Source of the DNA: Nonomuraea dietziae
GTDB lineage: Bacteria; Actinomycetota; Actinomycetes; Streptosporangiales; Streptosporangiaceae
Assembly: GCF_014195505.1 (NCBI RefSeq)
Contig: NZ_JACIBV010000001.1
Coordinates: forward strand, 620,001-684,000
Length of the DNA: 64,000 bases
Direction: 5' to 3'
The position numbers and the translations under genes were made by a program. How positions within the stretch are numbered: position 1 is the first letter of the stretch; each line of letters starts with the position of its first letter. Shown piece by piece: positions 16,369-25,173 of the stretch. The notes below the pieces were generated by a model that worked only from the letters and a program-made list of their open reading frames with translations, had not been told where the DNA came from and searched no databases.

Positions 16369-17049
16369 CTATCCCCACGGAGTAGCGACGGTCACCTCCG
16401 TGAACAGCGTGTCCACTGCTTCCAGGAGGATCAGGCATCCTGCTATCCAGACGATCCAGCTCACCACGGTGCGGGATCCGGAGGAGAGCTTGTTCTGCCA
16501 CCTTTCGAACCGTGCACGCAGCCGTTCGCCCAGGGCGGCCCAGGCGACAAGGAGCAGGATGCCTGGGATCACCATGATGGTCACGTACCCGCCGAGGAGC
16601 GGCGACCATTGGACGGCAGGCAGGTCGGCCGAGGTCATGATGCCGATCGCGCCGAAGTACGGCACGGCGGTGGCGAACTCGAACAGCCAGGTCCCCAGCC
16701 CTAACAGCAGCATGGATCGCATGGTGAAGGACCGGGCCCGGATGGACGCCCGTTCGGGGTTCTTGTCGGGGATGAAGCAGCTCCCCACGATGAGCGCGGC
16801 GCCGAGGACGGCCTGACCCCAGGCCCACACGGTGTCATCGACAAGTGGCGCGACAGCGCCCAGGCCGAGCATGAGCAGGACGCCCAAGGCGAAGTACGCG
16901 ATCGCGACCGATCCGAGGTAGACGCCGAGCAGCGCGCCCACGCGGTGGGGCCTGGTCAGCAGGAGATAGAGCGTTATCCCGATCACGGTGGGGCTGAGCG
17001 TGTCGAGCAGGGCCAGTCCGAGCACCGCCCCGATCGTCTCGATCGACAA
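16369..17049 (-). CDS. GAP/Sap-type membrane transporter
   Basis: A 226-residue integral membrane protein with about six hydrophobic segments. It begins I-G-A-V-L-G-L-A-L-L-D-T-L-S-P, typical of the GAP family (sulfolipid-addressing Sap proteins of mycobacteria, related to LysE exporters). A central cytosolic loop carries I-P-D-K-N-P-E-R. The export substrate is unknown; a lipid or small hydrophobic compound is plausible from the family. It is divergent from a TetR gene, with two copies of a TetR-like operator between them. Confidence 0.8.
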   Translation of the reverse strand: MSIETIGAVLGLALLDTLSPTVIGITLYLLLTRPHRVGALLGVYLGSVAIAYFALGVLLMLGLGAVAPLVDDTVWAWGQAVLGAALIVGSCFIPDKNPERASIRARSFTMRSMLLLGLGTWLFEFATAVPYFGAIGIMTSADLPAVQWSPLLGGYVTIMVIPGILLLVAWAALGERLRARFERWQNKLSSGSRTVVSWIVWIAGCLILLEAVDTLFTEVTVATPWG

Positions 17050-17083
17050 GACTGTCTCCCTCCGGGGAACCGGCGAATCGTAA

Positions 17084-17122
17084 TAACACGTCCGTGTCAG
17101 TTAAAATAGCACAGGCGTGTTA
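17084..17122. promoter_or_regulatory. Two TetR operators in a divergent promoter
   Basis: Two 16-bp sites, TAACACGTCCGTGTCA (17084-17099) and TAGCACAGGCGTGTTA (17107-17122), share the palindromic consensus TArCACr-N2-CGTGTyA. They start 23 bp apart. A TAAAAT box (17102-17107) between them is the likely tetR -10. Both lie between the permease start (17049) and the tetR start. Confidence 0.72.
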
Positions 17123-17132
17123 GCATGTGGAG

Positions 17133-17813
17133 GTGCCAAGACTCGTTGATCATGACCGGCGACGGGCCGAGCTTGGCGAGGCCGCCATCCGGGTGATCCT
17201 GCGCGAAGGCCTTGCCGGGGTGACCGTCCGTGGAGTCGCCGCCGAAGCCGGCTGGTCCACCGGGTCCCTGCGGCATTACTTCCGCAATCAGCACGAACTG
17301 CAGGCCTACGTCGTCCAGGCCACCACCGACACCCTCCGTCGGCGGGTCCTCCCACGCGTCCAGCGGCCCCGAACCGCGAGTTCGGTGGTCGAAGGGATCG
17401 CAACGATCGTGGAGGAGATGCTGCCGCTCGATGCCGAACGGCGCGAGGAGTACGCGCTGTGGTCAGCGGTCGTGGCATGGGAACGTCAACACCCTCCGGA
17501 GGGAGGCTCTGTGACGTGGAACGACCAACGGGCGGTGTACCGGCAGTGCGTCGCCGCCCTACGCGCCTACGAGCCGGTCCGCGAACCGAGCCAGGCCACG
17601 CTTCCCCACCCTGATGCCCAGGTCGAGCTCTGGGCGGCGCTCCTGCACACGTTCGTCGACGGACTCGCCGCCCAGATCATGAACACACCCGGCGAAGTGT
17701 CCGCCGACACCGCCGCACAACTGCTGCGTTCACTGCTGCAAGCCGTACCTCCTGCGCGGCCAGATCAGGGTGCGCACCGACCGCGAGCGGAAAGCGCAAC
17801 GCGGGCCCACTGA
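17133..17813 (+). CDS. TetR-family regulator
   Basis: A 226-residue TetR protein, beginning V-P-R-L-V-D-H-D-R-R-R-A-E-L as in many actinobacterial homologues. The helix-turn-helix contains V-T-V-R-G-V-A-A-E-A-G-W-S-T-G-S-L-R-H-Y-F. The C-terminal domain resembles BetI-like regulators. GTG 17133 fits the family start, GTG 17127 is an alternative; no well-spaced Shine-Dalgarno is present. Divergent from the GAP-type transporter, which it probably represses through the paired operators. Confidence 0.87.
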   Translation: MPRLVDHDRRRAELGEAAIRVILREGLAGVTVRGVAAEAGWSTGSLRHYFRNQHELQAYVVQATTDTLRRRVLPRVQRPRTASSVVEGIATIVEEMLPLDAERREEYALWSAVVAWERQHPPEGGSVTWNDQRAVYRQCVAALRAYEPVREPSQATLPHPDAQVELWAALLHTFVDGLAAQIMNTPGEVSADTAAQLLRSLLQAVPPARPDQGAHRPRAESATRAH

Positions 17814-18023
17814 CGGGCGCCGCGAGATCGGCGAGCATCTCGGCTTCTCGGGGGTGCGCGGTTGCCGATGCCGACAAGCTGACCGACGGGCTGGCCGGGC
17901 ACCTCGCGCACGCCGAACGGGTTCCCTAGCGGCGATGAGGGCTTCCTACGGTTCGGCTCTCGATCTACGCTGCGGTCAACGATCTTGCTCTCCTGTCGAA
18001 GATCTTCCACGAAGGGGTCATGG

Positions 18024-19250
18024 ATGACCAGGTCGCCCGTGCACGGTACTCCGACTTCTCCCCTCACCTATCCCTTCGACCTCGGCGAGGACGGCGTGAA
18101 CCGGCCGGGCCTCCATCTCCACCCGACGTATCACGCGGTCCGCGAGAGCGGCACCGGGGTGGCGGAGGTCATCCGCCCCAACGGCACTCGCGCCAAACTC
18201 GTCACGCGCTATGACGACGTGGTGCACCTCCTGCGCGACCAGGCCACCTTCTCCCGGCAGGCCGCGCTCACTGACGACGAAGTCGACGTCGAGGGCACCA
18301 TCCTCGGCTTGGACGGGGCCGAGCACACCGAGGTGCGCAGCGTGGTCACCGACCACTTCACCCCGAAAGCCGTGGAAAAGATCCGCGAGCAGATCGAGCG
18401 GCGCGCAGCCGACCACCTGGCATCCATGCTCGCCCAGGAGCAGCCCGTGGACATGATCGAGGCATTCGCGCTGCCGTTCGCGCTCGACACGATCAGTGAC
18501 ATGCTCGGCCTGCCTCAGCAGGACCGCAGGCAGTTCCGGCAGTGGGGGGAGGCGTTCCTGGCGACCAGCACCCTCAGCCGAGCCGAAGCCGACGCAGCCC
18601 AGATGGCGATGGTCGGCTACCTCGCAGGACTGATCGAACAACGGCGGGCCGAGCCCGCTGACGACCTGCTCTCCACGATCGCCACACGCGGAGCACACCT
18701 GCCGCCCGACAGAGTGATCAAACTCCCCCTCGCGCTGCTGGTCGGCGGCTGGGAGACCACCGCGAGCAGCATCGGCACCTTCACTGAGGTGCTGCTCACC
18801 CATCCGTACGGCGGGCATGACAGCGCTTATGGCTACCTTGCCGATCGCCCCGAGGAGGTCGAGCTCGCGGTCACCGAGCTGGAACGGATGTACTCCACCG
18901 CGGCAGCGGACGCCATGCCGCGCCGGGTGATGCGCGATGTGGTGCTGCCCGGCGGCGCTTCACTCCGCGCCGGGGAGCTGGTCATCCCCTCGCATGACGC
19001 CGCCAACTATGACCCTCGGGTCTTCAGCGATCCGCAGCAGATGAACCTCGCGCGCACGCCCAACCGGCGCCTTTCCTTCGGGTTCGGAGCCCACCACTGC
19101 ATCGGCCGGCATCTCGGCCATCTGGAGGTGGTGACGGCGATCAGGCTGCTGACCCGAGAGCTGCCGACGCTGCGTCTGGCCGGGGAAGCCGTCCGCAAAG
19201 AAGGGATCATCATCAGCGGCCTGCAGAGCCTGCCCGTGGCATGGAGCTGA
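18024..19250 (+). CDS. Cytochrome P450
   Basis: A 408-residue P450 of usual bacterial length. The I-helix has G-G-W-E-T-T (about 241-246), ExxR is Glu285...Arg288 (T-E-L-E-R), and the haem loop is F-G-F-G-A-H-H-C-I-G with Cys359. The I-helix reads GGxET where AGxxT is usual, which is common in secondary-metabolism P450s. GAAGGGG lies before the ATG at 18024. No ferredoxin or reductase gene is adjacent, so redox partners must come from elsewhere (one ferredoxin is at 54 kb). The convergent neighbour is a serine hydrolase. Confidence 0.92.
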   Translation: MTRSPVHGTPTSPLTYPFDLGEDGVNRPGLHLHPTYHAVRESGTGVAEVIRPNGTRAKLVTRYDDVVHLLRDQATFSRQAALTDDEVDVEGTILGLDGAEHTEVRSVVTDHFTPKAVEKIREQIERRAADHLASMLAQEQPVDMIEAFALPFALDTISDMLGLPQQDRRQFRQWGEAFLATSTLSRAEADAAQMAMVGYLAGLIEQRRAEPADDLLSTIATRGAHLPPDRVIKLPLALLVGGWETTASSIGTFTEVLLTHPYGGHDSAYGYLADRPEEVELAVTELERMYSTAAADAMPRRVMRDVVLPGGASLRAGELVIPSHDAANYDPRVFSDPQQMNLARTPNRRLSFGFGAHHCIGRHLGHLEVVTAIRLLTRELPTLRLAGEAVRKEGIIISGLQSLPVAWS

Positions 19251-19337
19251 CCTGACCGCTGGGACCGCCAGGAGCTCCATCCCGATCGATGAACGAGGAC
19301 CGGCCAGGCCCGCCGGAGGACCGGGCCGATCTGAGCG

Positions 19338-20513
19338 TCAGTCGGTCGGTGAGGTGCCGCAGAGCGCGTTGTCGATCAGGCGGGCAGTGGCTTGGCCCTG
19401 CTCTCGTGTGCCGGGGTAGGTGGTGCGTGAGACGATCACGCTGGTGCGGCCGTCCTGGGTCACAGCGTTGTCGGTGATGAACCCGGGTGTGCCGCCGGGG
19501 TGCGACCAGGCCGTGACCCCGCAGCTCAGTTGCTGCTTGGCCATGCCCAGGCCGAACTCCCTGCCGGGTGCGCCGGTGGGAACCGTGGTCGTCATCTTCT
19601 TCAGCTGTCGCTGCGGCAGCAGCTTCCCTCCCAGCAGCGCCCGCCAGAACCTGCTCAGATCGCCGGTGGTGGTGACGGCCTCGCCCGCCGCACCGGCCCA
19701 GCCGAGACTGAGCACGGTGGCGCGGAACGGGCGGGAGGTCTTGGCGTCCTCGGTGTAGCTCTGTGCGTGCGGCTTGGGCAGGAGCGGGGAGTCGCCAGGC
19801 AACGTCGTGTTCCGCAGCCTCAGCGGCGTGATGATCCGGCGCTTCACCTCCTTGCGCCAGGAGTTCTCGGTGGCCCGCTCGATGACCAGCCCGGCCAAGA
19901 GGTAGTTGATGTTGGAATAGCTCCAGCGGGAGCCGGGGGAGAAGAGCGGACGGTGGCCGGCGCTGAGCGCCACCAGCCGCCGCGGGTTCATGCGCAGGAA
20001 CCGGTAGGTGCGGTAGCCCCGCTCGGTGCGCATCTTCTTCTCGATGTCGCCCACGGAGTCATACAGGCCGCTGGTGTGCTGGAGCAGGTGTCTGATGGTG
20101 ATCGCGCGCCCGTCGTTGCCGTTGCCGCGCACCAGCCCGGGAAGCCATCGTTCGACGCTGTCGTCAAGGGACAGGCGGCCCTCCGCCTCCAACTGCAGGA
20201 TCACAGCGGCGACGAAGGTCTTGGTGTTGCTGCCCATCCGGAAGTGCCCGTCGAGCGGGATCGGCACCTTGCGGCCCCGCACCGCCGTACCGCTCGCCGC
20301 GGCCAGGTCACCGCCGGGTGAGACCACCCGCGCCTGCACTCCCAGCGTGCCGGCGTCGCGGATCGCGTTCAGATCCGCCTGCAGGGCCGTCCGATCGTAT
20401 CCGGGCGACGATGCGTGAGAGGGACCCACCGCCAACGCACCGACGGACGCGGCCACGGCCGCTGACGCCACGACCGCATGAAAACGACGCCGGCCCACAC
20501 TCTTCATCAACAC
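19338..20513 (-). CDS. Secreted serine hydrolase (class C beta-lactamase / DD-peptidase fold)
   Basis: A 391-residue protein with a Sec-type signal (K-S-V-G-R-R-R-F-H, hydrophobic stretch, S-H-A-S near residue 34). The mature domain has the S-x-x-K motif S-N-T-K (Ser95, Lys98), Y-S-N in W-S-Y-S-N-I-N-Y and H-P-G-G in place of KTG, as in DD-carboxypeptidases and esterases of this fold. GGGAGG lies 6 nt before the GTG at 20513; an ATG at 20507 is also possible. It probably acts outside the cell on peptidoglycan-like or ester substrates. Confidence 0.87.
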   Translation of the reverse strand: MLMKSVGRRRFHAVVASAAVAASVGALAVGPSHASSPGYDRTALQADLNAIRDAGTLGVQARVVSPGGDLAAASGTAVRGRKVPIPLDGHFRMGSNTKTFVAAVILQLEAEGRLSLDDSVERWLPGLVRGNGNDGRAITIRHLLQHTSGLYDSVGDIEKKMRTERGYRTYRFLRMNPRRLVALSAGHRPLFSPGSRWSYSNINYLLAGLVIERATENSWRKEVKRRIITPLRLRNTTLPGDSPLLPKPHAQSYTEDAKTSRPFRATVLSLGWAGAAGEAVTTTGDLSRFWRALLGGKLLPQRQLKKMTTTVPTGAPGREFGLGMAKQQLSCGVTAWSHPGGTPGFITDNAVTQDGRTSVIVSRTTYPGTREQGQATARLIDNALCGTSPTD

Positions 20514-20913
20514 TCTTTGCCTCCCGGCAGATTCGATGCTGCCCACCCATGAATGTCTGGTGGGGTATCCGGTCAGGGCGCGGATCACGATGTCCTCCGG
20601 CGGACGGACACGAACGTCTGCCGGAGGCTCCCGCCCGATATCCAGTCCATCACCGCGAGAGGTGGCGAACCTCCTGGCAACGGATGATCCGGATCGGGGC
20701 CCTGGATCCTTCCCCTCGGCCCACGACCAGGACCCAGGTCCTGGTCCTGGCCCCGGACCGGATACGGCTCCGCTGTTGTCGCAGCCGGCGCCGCCACCCG
20801 GTGGTGCGCTCGCCGCCGTCCTGGAAGGTCTGGTGAACGAGACGCCCAGGTCTTCGGGGGGTGGCACCGGAACACGGAGGAGTGGTACGCCCTGGCTCGC
20901 AGCCCCTCAGACC
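20514..20913. other. 400-bp gap, no gene; contains a 22-bp palindrome
   Basis: No frame here has a start signal or a domain. Bases 20725-20746 form a perfect inverted repeat of 10-bp arms (GACCAGGACC and complement) around CA, inside a run of CCTGG-type repeats. It is about 210 bp upstream of the serine hydrolase start and could be an operator or a decayed hairpin. Confidence 0.45.
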
Positions 20914-21056
20914 TCAACGCATGACGTGCAGCGATTCTGGCGCAGAGGCCGCCGCTGTTTCACCCGACCTGATGGCGCCCTCGATGTAGCCGTACCAGCC
21001 GGTTGCCGTCTCGGCCCCAGCCCAGTGGATGCGGCCCACCGGCGAGCGGAGCGCGT
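20914..21056 (-). pseudogene. C-terminal fragment of a flavin amine oxidase
   Basis: The minus-strand frame ending at 20914 reads [17 protein letters not shown], then [12 protein letters not shown]. This is the FAD-contacting C-terminal signature of flavin monoamine oxidases (usually [13 protein letters not shown]...GYMDGAVRSG). About 45 residues remain of roughly 450. The 5' side is replaced by the divergent acetyltransferase region, so the gene is a truncated relic. Confidence 0.8.
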
Positions 21057-21131
21057 TGGCCGCGTGCCCCGGACCACGATCCGCCTCCCGGCCGCGGGGC
21101 GCTCGTGACGGGATCAATCCTCGTGGACTCG

Positions 21132-21929
21132 ATGAAGACCCCCTTCCGCGATGAGAGTGACCTGCTGGTCAGGACGGAACAGAACCTGGCCGAGCATGCC
21201 TGCCATCTGCACCGGCAGGTCGAAGGCGCGACCGTCGTGGAGACCGACGACCTTCTGGTCGCCGACAGGGGTCTCGCCGACGACACGTTCAACATCGTCG
21301 CGGCGGCCCGCTTCACCTGCGACACCGCCCAGGAACGGACGCTGGCCGCCACCGGCCGTCCCTTCTCCTGGTGGGTGGGCCCCGCCTCCCCGCCCGGTGA
21401 CCTGGCCGCCCGCCTTTCGGCGGCCGGTCTGCCGGCCGCCGAACATGAGACTGCCATGTGGGCCGATCCGCAGAACCTCATGCCCCGGCCATCCGCGGAC
21501 GGGCTGGATATCCGCCCGGTGACCATGCCCGAACAGCTCTCCGACTACGCCACGGTTCTCGCCGCCAACTGGGACCCGCCCGCCGGAACCGTGCGCCGCT
21601 TCTTCGACCGGGCCGCTCCCCAGGCGCTGGCCGCCGACTCCCCGGCCCGCTATCTGGTTGGCTACGTGGAGAACCGCCCGGTCTGCTCGGTCGAGGTCTT
21701 CCTCCACGCGCACGTGGCCGGGATCTACAGCATCTGCACCCTGGCCACCCACCGCCGACGCGGCTATGGAGGCGCCATCACGCTCGCCGCCCTGCACACC
21801 GCCCGCCACCCCCGCATCGCGGTCCTCCAGGCATCCACGGACGGCGAGCCCGTCTACCGCCGTCTGGGCTTCCGCTCCTGCGGACAGTTCACCGAATACG
21901 CCGTCACCGCTGTGAACCACCGCCGTTGA
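21132..21929 (+). CDS. GNAT-family N-acetyltransferase
   Basis: A 265-residue protein. The C-terminal half is a GNAT fold with the acetyl-CoA loop R-R-R-G-Y-G-G-A-I (Q/R-x-x-G-x-G/A) and the final [11 protein letters not shown] strand. The N-terminal half ([10 protein letters not shown], then D-D-T-F-N-I-V) is a less conserved companion domain found in two-domain actinobacterial GNAT proteins. ATG 21132 fits that N-terminus; an upstream GTG (21105) is possible. It stands between two pseudogenes yet looks intact. Substrate unknown. Confidence 0.82.
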   Translation: MKTPFRDESDLLVRTEQNLAEHACHLHRQVEGATVVETDDLLVADRGLADDTFNIVAAARFTCDTAQERTLAATGRPFSWWVGPASPPGDLAARLSAAGLPAAEHETAMWADPQNLMPRPSADGLDIRPVTMPEQLSDYATVLAANWDPPAGTVRRFFDRAAPQALAADSPARYLVGYVENRPVCSVEVFLHAHVAGIYSICTLATHRRRGYGGAITLAALHTARHPRIAVLQASTDGEPVYRRLGFRSCGQFTEYAVTAVNHRR

Positions 21930-21962
21930 CCACTTCCGCAACAGGCTCTGGGCCCCCAGTGC

Positions 21963-22322
21963 CGACGCGACGACGTCGTTATGGCGACGAAGTTCGGCCT
22001 GGTCTCCCACTACGGCGGCGGTCCCGGAGTGACCGACAGCAGCGCCGGCAACGTGAAGGCCGCGGTCGAAGGCTCGCTCAAGCGGCTCGGCACCGACCAC
22101 ATCGACCTCTACTACCAGCACCGCGTCGACCCGAACACGCCTATGGAGGAGACCATCGGCGCGCTGGCCGAGCTGGTCGCCGAAGGCAAGGTACGCCACA
22201 TCGGACTCTCGGAGGCCGGCCCTGAGACCATCCGCCGGGCACACACCGTGCATCCGCTGGCCGCGCTCCAGACGGAATACTTTCTCTGGACCCGCGACGT
22301 CGAGGCCGAGAGAGCGCCATGA
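21963..22322 (+). pseudogene. Internal fragment of an aldo-keto reductase
   Basis: The frame reads [12 protein letters not shown], then [19 protein letters not shown], and [10 protein letters not shown]. These are the central strands and catalytic-lysine region of aldo-keto reductases (catalytic Lys in A-T-K-F). The N-terminal about 60 residues and everything after [12 protein letters not shown] are missing: a stop follows at 22320. No ribosome binding site is seen. Non-functional relic. Confidence 0.8.
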
Positions 22323-22406
22323 CGGGGAGAACATGGCCAGCATCGACCGGTGACCGTCGGCGCCGCGTGTTCGGCGTCGATGGCGTGGGGGAGTGGGGTC
22401 TATCCG

Positions 22407-23096
22407 TCACCGGCGGCTGGTCGCGTATCCCTCCAGCAGGTCTGCCAGTTCCTTCGGGCGGCTGAGCGCGACGCAGTGCGCAGCCGCGATCTCGTCCGGG
22501 ACGATGTGGAGACGCTCAGGTACCAGCCGGCGGAAGAAGGCGGGCGGGAAGAAGCGATCCTGGTCGCACAGCACGAAATGCGTCGGCACGTCTGGCCATG
22601 CCTCGAGTGGCCACGGCGCGTTCATGGCGGCCTCGGACGGGTGCGCGCGCTCCTTGCTCAGCGCCTGCTCGGCCAGTTCGCGCGGCACGTCGTGGTAGAA
22701 GCTGACGTACGGGTCTTCGTTGCCGGTCGCGCCGCCGTCACGGGCGGCCTGCTCCCGTACGGCTTCGCGGTAGCCGGTGTTGGCCCACCAGTCCCGGGGA
22801 GCCTCCCCAGGGGTAGGGATCATCCCGGCGACCAGGACCAGGACATCGGCCCGGAGCCGGTCGGCGACCAGGGGCGCGGTGAATCCGCCGAACGACTGGG
22901 CCACGACGGCAAGATCCTTGCGGCCGCCGACGGCGTCGACCACGGCGTCGGCGTAGTCGGTCAGGGTCGCCGAGTCGTCGTCGCCAGGAAGGTCGGGGGC
23001 GACGGTGTCGTGCCCGCGGGTGCGCAGCTCGGCTTCCACCAGATGCCAGTACCAGCCGACATCACCTGCGCCATGGATCAGAACGAACGTACTCAT
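22407..23096 (-). CDS. Alpha/beta hydrolase
   Basis: A 229-residue hydrolase of the short EstA/salicylate-esterase-like type: F-V-L-I-H-G-A-G-D-V-G-W-Y-W at the N-terminus, nucleophile elbow V-A-Q-S-F-G-G, acid in L-C-D-Q-D-R-F-F and histidine in A-A-H-C-V-A-L-S-R-P. ATG 23096 has AAGGAAC upstream and overlaps the stop of the broken luciferase-like gene (ATGA). It was probably translated as the second gene of that pair. Substrate unknown. Confidence 0.85.
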   Translation of the reverse strand: MSTFVLIHGAGDVGWYWHLVEAELRTRGHDTVAPDLPGDDDSATLTDYADAVVDAVGGRKDLAVVAQSFGGFTAPLVADRLRADVLVLVAGMIPTPGEAPRDWWANTGYREAVREQAARDGGATGNEDPYVSFYHDVPRELAEQALSKERAHPSEAAMNAPWPLEAWPDVPTHFVLCDQDRFFPPAFFRRLVPERLHIVPDEIAAAHCVALSRPKELADLLEGYATSRR

Positions 23097-23703
23097 GGAT
23101 GGCGTTCCTTGGTCTCGTAGGGGCCGTCGTGCAGGACGCCCTGCACCCGGTCCGGGGTGGTCTCCGGCGGGAAGTCGGGCATCCACCACGTGGTGCCGGC
23201 CTTCGATGTACGGCTCGGGCTCGGCGCCAGGTGGAAGGGCTTCGACGATGTCGTACGGCGTGGTCGCGGGGTCCCGCGGATCGGTGAGCGTCGCGACGAC
23301 CTCGGCCAGTTGGTCGAGGTGTTCGAGGTCGATGGGGAAGAACCCGTCGTGACGGGCGGCCCGGCGCAGCGGCCGGACCCGGCCGGATGTCCGGCGAGGC
23401 CTCCTCCGAGGGTGAGGCGGGGCCTGTCGAGCGTGACGGTCTCCCGCGCAAGCTTGGCCCGTCGGCGGCGGGCAACGGGCGTGACCACGGACCGATGCGC
23501 GGACGTTCGGTGGCGGACGCGACCACGGTCAGCGTGATCCAGGGATCGGCGACCTGAGGCGTCCCGCTGAAGAACCCGTTCCAACCGGACGCCTCCGCCT
23601 CCCAAGCCAAGCGCGCGACCACCATCGGGTCGGCAAGACCGTCGAAAGGCGGCAACCAGAGGGCGGAGCCCACCGGACGGCCCTGCGTCGGTGCGGCGCT
23701 CAC
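23093..23703 (-). pseudogene. Frameshifted LLM-class flavin-dependent oxidoreductase
   Basis: The start reads A-L-W-L-P-P-F-D-G-L-A-D-P-M-V-V-A-R-L-A, then A-S-G-W-N-G-F-F, the N-terminus of luciferase-like (F420/FMN) monooxygenases. The region that normally follows G-F-F is shortened. A frameshift near 23480 moves the continuation (V-V-T-P-V-A-R-R-R-R-A-K-L-A-R-E-T-V-T-L-D) to another frame. A further shift is needed to reach the C-terminal A-G-T-T-W-W-M-P-D-F. At least two lesions make it a pseudogene. It was the first gene of an operon with the hydrolase. Confidence 0.8.
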
Positions 23704-23772
23704 CGTTCGCTCGCGCTGGCACTGATCGACGTATTCGGACCTTGATCAGCAAGAGAAGGAAGTCACTCCTTT

Positions 23773-23994
23773 TCAGGACTTGACCTTCCCGCTCCCTCGG
23801 CACTTCCAGCACACATCCCTGTCGCTGACTGTGTTCCCGAAGTACCAGCCGTGCCCCCTGCATACATCACAGTCTCCAGGGCCCACCTTGTCATGAATGC
23901 TGCCGTGATCTATGAGGTTCCAGATCAACTGGATCACCAGGGCAATCCCGACAATCACCATAAAAACCGGCACTATCTCCGGCAACGAAGACAC
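23773..23994 (-). CDS. Small membrane protein with DnaJ-type zinc ribbon
   Basis: About 73 residues if GTG 23994 is the start (uncertain; the frame is open further upstream and no clear ribosome binding site is visible). One transmembrane helix, V-F-M-V-I-V-G-I-A-L-V-I-Q-L-I-W, is followed by C-D-V-C-R-G-H-G and C-W-K-C-R-G-S-G. These are two CxxCxGxG repeats, as in the zinc domain of DnaJ. A membrane-anchored single zinc ribbon is unusual. Base composition is less GC-rich than the surroundings, suggesting transfer. Function unknown. Confidence 0.5.
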   Translation of the reverse strand: MSSLPEIVPVFMVIVGIALVIQLIWNLIDHGSIHDKVGPGDCDVCRGHGWYFGNTVSDRDVCWKCRGSGKVKS

Positions 23995-24145
23995 ATAAAC
24001 ATCGTCACATAGGCGCCGAGCTAGTTCAAGTTCGCATTCGCCAGCATATAGCTCCACATAAACACGAAGAAAACTCCCTTTTTGGTCCCGGCCATACGGC
24101 GGGACCCTTTCTCTTTGGGAGGTCCTTTGGACGACCCCTGCCAAG

Positions 24146-24605
24146 GTGATCGCCGCCGCTCGGGCTGATCTCGGCATGCGGGAAAACCCATCCGGCTCCG
24201 ACGTCACCCCGATCACCGAGGCCTTCGGCAAGATCCCCGGCTCTCCCTCGGGCAGCTACGGCTACCCCTGGTTTGCCGCATACGCATCCGCCTGGTACAA
24301 GATCGCAGCACTCAAGCCGAACACCGACTACCCCCACGCCGCATCCACCATCGCCTGGTACAACTAGGCCAAGGCAACAGCCGCCGGTACTCCGCCCCAA
24401 AGGTCGGAGATCTCGTTCTCTACACCAAGGCGGATCGGCCGGCATTTACCACGTCGAGCTGGTGAGAAGGTCTCCGGCTCCACCATCGGAGGCGACACCT
24501 CGGCAGCTCCGCCAACGGTATCCAGGTGAGTCGATACGGCAGAAGCACCTTGGCCGCAGGCAACATGGTCTATTTCTCCACCATCGCCGCTGCCACTGAG
24601 CAGAA
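24146..24605 (+). pseudogene. Degenerate CHAP-domain amidase-like gene
   Basis: Bases 24146-24367 read A-A-A-R-A-D-L-G-M-R-E-N-P-S-G-S-D-V-T, then Y-G-Y-P-W-F-A-A-Y-A-S-A-W-Y, then a TAG. This is the start of a CHAP peptidoglycan amidase, with Phe where the catalytic Cys is expected (PWCAAY). Downstream, pieces such as A-G-I-Y-H-V-E-L-V, which carries the catalytic His, occur in other frames. Stop codon, frameshifts and the lost nucleophile make this a clear pseudogene. Confidence 0.78.
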
Positions 24606-24624
24606 GAAAGAAGCCCCCGCCTCT

Positions 24625-25066
24625 GGGCGAATTCAAAGGGTCGTAACAACGCTGCTGGTCATGCGGCTGTTGTCAGCAGCTTAGCCAGACGCTCGGCTGG
24701 GTTTCCCAGCCGAGCGTTGTGCGTGGGCGGCCGTTGAGCTCGGCGGCGACGGCGTCCAGCTGCTCACGGGTGTGAACCGACAGGTCGGTGCCTTTGCGGA
24801 AGTACTGCCGCAGCAACCCGTTCGCGTTCTCGTTCGAGCCGCGCCGCCAGGGGCTCGGGGGGTCGCAGAAGTAGACGGGCATGCCCGTGACTATGGAGAA
24901 CTGGTGGTGCACGCCCATCTCGGAGCCTTGGTCCCAGGTGAGCGGGCGGCGTAGGTGGTCCGGGACGCGCTGATCGTGTCGATCAGCGCGTCGCGGAAGG
25001 TGAGGGCATCGCGGGTGCCGGGCAGGCGGATCAGCATCACGTAGCGGGTGCTGCGGCTCGACCAGG
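24625..25066 (-). mobile_element. IS30-family insertion sequence remnant
   Basis: The reverse strand encodes the C-terminal half of an IS30 DDE transposase: L-T-W-D-Q-G-S-E-M, then [16 protein letters not shown], then [11 protein letters not shown]. This includes the second Asp and the final Glu of the DDE triad. A shift near 24930-24960 separates the earlier [11 protein letters not shown] segment, and another near 24700 separates the natural C-terminus. Bases 24627-24655 resemble an IS30 terminal repeat. The 5' half of the element is absent. Confidence 0.82.
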
Positions 25067-25159
25067 GAGCGGGTCCGCGAGGTGATCGCCCTGCTGGGGG
25101 AGGCGGGCCTGGTGGAGACGGTGCTCGGGCGGGGCACCTACGTCCGCCCCGTCGTCTGA
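25064..25159 (+). pseudogene. GntR-family regulator fragment cut by the IS30 remnant
   Basis: The plus strand reads [19 protein letters not shown], then [11 protein letters not shown] and a stop. This is the recognition helix and wing of a GntR winged helix. Nothing upstream continues it, because IS30 sequence begins within a few bases of 25064. It therefore marks the insertion or recombination junction. It is also the C-terminus of a compact GntR protein, as no effector domain follows. Confidence 0.68.
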
Positions 25160-25173
25160 GGCGACTCCGGCGG

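Noticed and set aside
20536..21108. Plus-strand frame of 190 codons
   Set aside because: Low-complexity Pro/Gly reading antisense to the amine oxidase relic and without ribosome binding site.
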